Made by a program: the position numbers and the translations under genes
Shown: in pieces, positions 7,336 through 10,457 of the stretch
Layout: the number at the start of each line of letters is the position of its first letter
Numbering within the stretch: the stretch's first letter is position 1
Assembly (NCBI GenBank): GCA_944391355.1
Contig: CALXTG010000212.1
Coordinates: 1 to 10,457, forward strand
Length of the DNA stretch: 10,457 nt
From: an uncultured Alphaproteobacteria bacterium
GTDB lineage: Bacteria > Pseudomonadota > Alphaproteobacteria > RF32 > CAG-239
Reading direction: 5' to 3'
The notes under the pieces: generated by a model
Database searches by the model: none
Seen by the model: only the letters and a program-made list of their open reading frames with translations
Told to the model about the DNA's origin: nothing

Positions 7336-7406
7336 CAGCTTACCAATTAAATCCCCAACTTATCAACAGCCGAAAAAAACAATCCGGCGGCGGCGGGTTT
7401 TTCCCA

Positions 7407-8159
7407 TCAGAAGAGTTCGACTTCATTCTGCGAATAACGGGTAACGGTAAATCCGAGCGGGTTAATCAGACGGCGGCCGACAAACTGCCGTTCTTTGAAG
7501 AAATAGGCAATGACCGAAGCGGTCCAGTAGCGGACACGAAGATTGCTGCGGCCGGGACTGTTGGCATCTTCGGACAAATCATAAGTTTTGAAATCGACTT
7601 TCCAGATCGGGCTTTTAGCGCCGCCCTGTTTGCCGATCGAGATAATTTCGACCTCACGGACCAGATGAATTTCCTGCATACGCTCAAACGTCTGTTCCCG
7701 GACCCGGTCAAACTGGTCAAACACCGAGGCTGAAGACAGAAAATTCAGCATGCCGCCGGGAAACCAGCGCGACTGCATTTCTATCGGGTCGTCAATGACG
7801 GTATTGCGAATGATAATGTACTGCTTGACGAAAGTTTCCATCAGCTGGTCTTTGGACGCCATGTCATAGGCGATCGGCTCGTAGCGGACGATGCCTTCGG
7901 AAGCATCCTGATTGATAATCAGGAAAGGCTCGACATTTACCATAGGCGCAAGCTTAAACAGCGCCAAAGAGCTGCTGGCAAAAATCAGCAGGGAGATGAC
8001 GGCAAAAAGCGTAAAAAGACGCGACAGCCACATATAATATTTGAGCTTAAAGCCCTCGACCTCTTTATCCAGAACATCAATAAACTTATAATCGGGATCG
8101 ACCTGGCCGCTGATAGCCAGTGTCTTGGTTCCCTTGCTCATGTCTGCGATATCTGCCAT
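7407..8159 (-). CDS. Second DotI/IcmL-like VirB8-fold inner-membrane protein
   Basis: 250 aa. Residues 1-43 are cytoplasmic, with the basic/aromatic stretch FKLKYYMWLSR just before the membrane. One membrane segment spans ~44-69, and the rest is periplasmic. It shares with the dotH-adjacent copy VEPFL, FVKQYIIIRN, EMQSRWFPGG, SSASVFDQF, VREVEIISI, YWTASV and NPLGFTVTRYS, so both have a complete VirB8-like periplasmic domain. In Legionella DotI pairs with the paralogue DotJ/IcmM, but DotJ is only about 94 aa; this copy is full length. A mixed ring or two stacked rings is possible. Its ATG is 9 nt after the stop of the coiled-coil gene, with a weak GTGAG upstream, so the two are probably cotranscribed. 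It ends at the only sizeable intergenic gap in the window. Confidence 0.8.
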   Translation of the reverse strand: MADIADMSKGTKTLAISGQVDPDYKFIDVLDKEVEGFKLKYYMWLSRLFTLFAVISLLIFASSSLALFKLAPMVNVEPFLIINQDASEGIVRYEPIAYDMASKDQLMETFVKQYIIIRNTVIDDPIEMQSRWFPGGMLNFLSSASVFDQFDRVREQTFERMQEIHLVREVEIISIGKQGGAKSPIWKVDFKTYDLSEDANSPGRSNLRVRYWTASVIAYFFKERQFVGRRLINPLGFTVTRYSQNEVELF

Positions 8160-8168
8160 CTTTTCTCA

Positions 8169-10457
8169 CTAATAGGAAGGCGCATAAGGAATGGTCAGCT
8201 TTCCGAGCTTGTCCATTTCTTCATCGGCGCGGGTTTCATATTTGTTTTCCAGCTCATTATTGACTTTGGCCGAAGCAATCGCTTCGTCCAGCGCCGCTCC
8301 GTCATCGGTGCTTTCGCTGATTGTTACCAGTTCGTCGCTGTCTTTTTGCAGAGCGCGAAGCGTGTTTTTAATTCCCTCAAGCTGCTCCTGCGCAAGCTCG
8401 TTATCTGCGGTTTTTACCCCGCTGACGCCGCTTTGCGCCGCTTTGAGATAGCGTTCTTTGATTGTGTCAAGCTGGGAACGAACCTGTTTCATATCCGCTT
8501 CACGACTGAGATCCAGCGAAGAAGACGGCTCAAATCCGAGCCCGCGGAGGGTTTCGATTAATTCCTGACGGGCATTTTCGTTTGACTGCCGCAGTTCTTC
8601 TTCCGACTGGCGGTAAATCTGCTCACGTTCGACCGATTTCAGGAAATCGCCGATCTGATTGCGGGACAAAACCGACTGCTGATAGATATCTTCTTCCATT
8701 TTGGTTTGGCCGCTCATCTTTTTAGCTGTTTCATCGGTACGGGTACCGTCTTTGTATTCCTCATCAATCTTGCGGACTTTTTCGAAAACTTTGGCGGTTT
8801 CCGATTTCAGATACAGATTATTTTTGTCATCAGCCGAAAGGATAACGCCGAGTTCGCTGTATTCGACTTCGCCGTTGCTGCCGACCGGGAGGCTTACTGT
8901 CGCTTCGGCGCGGGGATTGTACAAGCTTCCGCCGTTCAGGGTTATGCCCTGGCAATTCGGCATATCGCCTGTTTCGGTGATCGAGTTAATGAAATTAACC
9001 TTTTTATCGGCATAAACATCAACAACTTTACCGTTCAGTTTGCAGGGATAAACCCCGCCGCGCAGCAGAAAGACTTTTTCACCGCCCTTATCCAAAACTT
9101 CTTTCAGGTTTATTTCGGTTTCTACAAAAGCTTTGTCCTTAAGCAAAAGTTTCCAGATTTCGGGAACTTCTCCGCCGTAAGCCAGAAAACCTTCGCGGGT
9201 TACGCGGCCGTCTTTGCCGCGGGGAATATTCGCCCAATCGGTATCATCCATATGAACGATCTCGCGCAGCGGCGCGGAGCTCAGAGTCAGAGGCGCTTTC
9301 GGCGCTTTCAGAACCCGGGGCTTCATTGGGGCGGCGGCAACAAAATATTCGGTATCGGGCGAAATATCGCTGACGGCCAGAAAATCCTTATAAACCTCGA
9401 TGGTGGCAAGAACGGCGCCTTCCATACCCAGAATTTGCAGTTTTACGGCTTTGAGCCGATTAATCAGATTGTTATGAATGGCCTGAATCTGCGCATAATT
9501 TTCACTGCGGTACAGATTATCGCCCATTGCTTTCAGCTGCGCTTCGGCGGCCCGAACTTCTTTTTCGGCCTGGCTGCGGGCGGCGGCGATAAAACCTGCG
9601 GCCTGCGATGTTATCGTGCTGACCTGCAGGGTATTTTTAACTTCTACCGCCGCTTTCTGACGATCGCTGGCTTCTTCTACGGCGCTTTTTTTGCTGTCAA
9701 AATCTTTTTCGACAACCTGAGCCATTTCATCACGTTTACTCTTAATTTCCGCCAGTTTGCCGGCCGCCGTATCATTTATGGCAGCGGCAGTTTCCTGATA
9801 CTTATTTTCAATATCGGCAATTTGATTTTTAACGTCTTCCAACCGCTGGCGGTTTTGCGCCAAGCTTCCGTTCAGCGACTGCCGACGGCTTTCCAGAGAC
9901 GCAATCTGCTGCTCCATCGTCTTTACGGAAGATTCTGCCTGCGCCAGAGCCGTGCTTAATTCAGCTTCCCGTCCGTCTGCGGCGCCGCGGCTGACAGCCA
10001 GCTCTTCGGCCGCAATTTCATAGGCTTCGCGGCGCACTTCCAATTCTTCCGCAGCAACCTTTAACTCCGCCGATATATTTGACAATTCGGCAGTTTGCTC
10101 ATCAAGCGCAGCTTCCAGAGAGGACTTTTCGCTTTCAAGCTGACGCAGAGACTGATTCTTTTCATCACGTGCACGGTTCAGTTCGTCCGTCCGGTTGTTT
10201 TCGATCGTCTGCCGCGAGGCATACAATGCTTCGTCAATCTGGCTGATCTGCGTTTCGCGCTGGGTTTGCAGCTTATTTATCTGCGCCAGAGCCGCCTCGT
10301 TGATTTTCCGCTCCTCTTCGGCCCTCAGGGCGGCAAGTTCATCATTGAGAGCCTTGGTTATTCTGGCATTGATATCGGCAACACTCAAAGAATTTATATA
10401 GTCAACAATATTCTGGTATTTGCCTTTCAGATACTGGTCGTAAAAACTTTTCTGATC
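8169..10457 (-). CDS. Large coiled-coil protein of unknown function (N-terminus cut by window edge)
   Basis: I do not recognise the family. The frame is open to the right edge, 23 codons beyond a TTG at 10388. That TTG has no ribosome binding site, and the preceding residues (DQKSFYDQYLKGKYQNIVDY) read as normal protein, so I treat the gene as running off the window; 762 codons are visible. Counting from that TTG, residues ~1-340 are almost unbroken heptad-like helix rich in Glu/Ala/Gln/Arg/Lys. Residues ~345-530 are a globular, beta-rich part opened by a Pro/Lys-rich linker (PMKPRVLKAPKAPL), with only two Cys (VYPCKLNG, MPNCQG). Residues ~530-725 are helical again, and the tail is LTIPYAPSY. 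I see no signal peptide or membrane segment in the visible part, so it is probably cytoplasmic unless the missing N-terminus says otherwise. It is 9 nt upstream of a dotI-like gene, which suggests a T4BSS accessory or scaffold role, or a transported substrate; both are guesses. Confidence 0.85.
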   Translation of the reverse strand, partial: DQKSFYDQYLKGKYQNIVDYINSLSVADINARITKALNDELAALRAEEERKINEAALAQINKLQTQRETQISQIDEALYASRQTIENNRTDELNRARDEKNQSLRQLESEKSSLEAALDEQTAELSNISAELKVAAEELEVRREAYEIAAEELAVSRGAADGREAELSTALAQAESSVKTMEQQIASLESRRQSLNGSLAQNRQRLEDVKNQIADIENKYQETAAAINDTAAGKLAEIKSKRDEMAQVVEKDFDSKKSAVEEASDRQKAAVEVKNTLQVSTITSQAAGFIAAARSQAEKEVRAAEAQLKAMGDNLYRSENYAQIQAIHNNLINRLKAVKLQILGMEGAVLATIEVYKDFLAVSDISPDTEYFVAAAPMKPRVLKAPKAPLTLSSAPLREIVHMDDTDWANIPRGKDGRVTREGFLAYGGEVPEIWKLLLKDKAFVETEINLKEVLDKGGEKVFLLRGGVYPCKLNGKVVDVYADKKVNFINSITETGDMPNCQGITLNGGSLYNPRAEATVSLPVGSNGEVEYSELGVILSADDKNNLYLKSETAKVFEKVRKIDEEYKDGTRTDETAKKMSGQTKMEEDIYQQSVLSRNQIGDFLKSVEREQIYRQSEEELRQSNENARQELIETLRGLGFEPSSSLDLSREADMKQVRSQLDTIKERYLKAAQSGVSGVKTADNELAQEQLEGIKNTLRALQKDSDELVTISESTDDGAALDEAIASAKVNNELENKYETRADEEMDKLGKLTIPYAPSY

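Larger units (their letters stand above)
7236..7406. other. 171-nt intergenic gap, the only sizeable one in the window
   Basis: AT-rich relative to the flanking genes. It has no plausible ORF. It holds a candidate promoter, a bulged hairpin and a 14-bp palindrome, listed separately, all readable for the minus-strand genes. It separates the coiled-coil/dotI-like pair from the lipoprotein-dotI-dotH-dotG block, so it is the natural place for a transcript end, start or control point. Confidence 0.7.

Noticed and set aside
7360..7368. TTATCAACA, one mismatch from a DnaA box
   Set aside because: A single near-match in an AT-rich gap, with no cluster and no replication genes nearby.
7371..7406. GC-rich CGG run followed on the minus strand by a run of seven T, as a terminator of the dotI-like gene
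   Set aside because: The CCG repeats do not form a good stem; only 3-4 bp pairings are available.
8706..9959. A 417-codon plus-strand open frame rich in Phe and Ile
   Set aside because: It is entirely antisense to the coiled-coil gene, has a biased composition (complement of Glu/Lys codons), and no recognisable domain. It is a shadow frame.
10386..10388. TTG as the start of the coiled-coil gene
   Set aside because: It has no ribosome binding site and the frame continues upstream to the window edge with normal-looking protein, so it is more likely internal.

Overview
All genes in this window lie on the minus strand. They form one gene cluster for the core of a type IVB (Dot/Icm, IncI-like) secretion system. 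Read in the transcription direction, from window end to window start, the order is: (1) a long coiled-coil protein, cut at its N-terminus by the window edge; (2) a DotI/IcmL-like VirB8-fold inner-membrane protein; (3) a 171-nt gap with a possible promoter, a hairpin and a 14-bp palindrome; (4) a 62-residue lipoprotein; (5) a second DotI/IcmL-like protein; (6) a DotH/IcmK (VirB9-like) protein with an extra C-terminal SPOR domain; (7) a 1247-residue DotG/IcmE-like protein made mostly of 17-residue repeats; (8) a second repeat protein with a signal peptide, running off the left edge. The order lipoprotein, IcmL, IcmK, IcmE matches the icmN-(M)-L-K-E block of Legionella and the traM-N-O block of I-type plasmids. 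That synteny supports the calls as much as the sequences do.

The organism is a Gram-negative bacterium, shown by the lipobox, signal peptides and outer-membrane complex genes. Base composition looks close to balanced. The SPOR domain and the divergent T4BSS suggest an uncultured, possibly host-associated alphaproteobacterium, but that placement is an inference. The window contains neither relaxase, ATPase nor effector genes, so it does not show whether the system moves DNA or protein.

Likely cooperation: the lipoprotein and DotH would form the outer-membrane ring (VirB7/VirB9 style), with SPOR holding it to peptidoglycan. The two VirB8-fold proteins would form the inner-membrane ring. The DotG-like protein would be anchored in the inner membrane and fill the periplasm with its repeat tract. 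Genes 4-8 are packed at 18 nt or less, with one ATGA overlap, and look like one operon. Genes 1-2 are also tightly coupled and could be a separate transcript or an upstream part of the same one.

The most unusual points are: the visible DotG-like protein has repeats to its end with no VirB10/TrbI domain, and is followed by a second secreted protein with the same repeats (a possible split or duplicated DotG); a choice-of-anchor-D/Hydin-like Ig domain follows the DotG membrane segment; SPOR is fused to DotH; and four cysteines lie in exact register within the repeat array.
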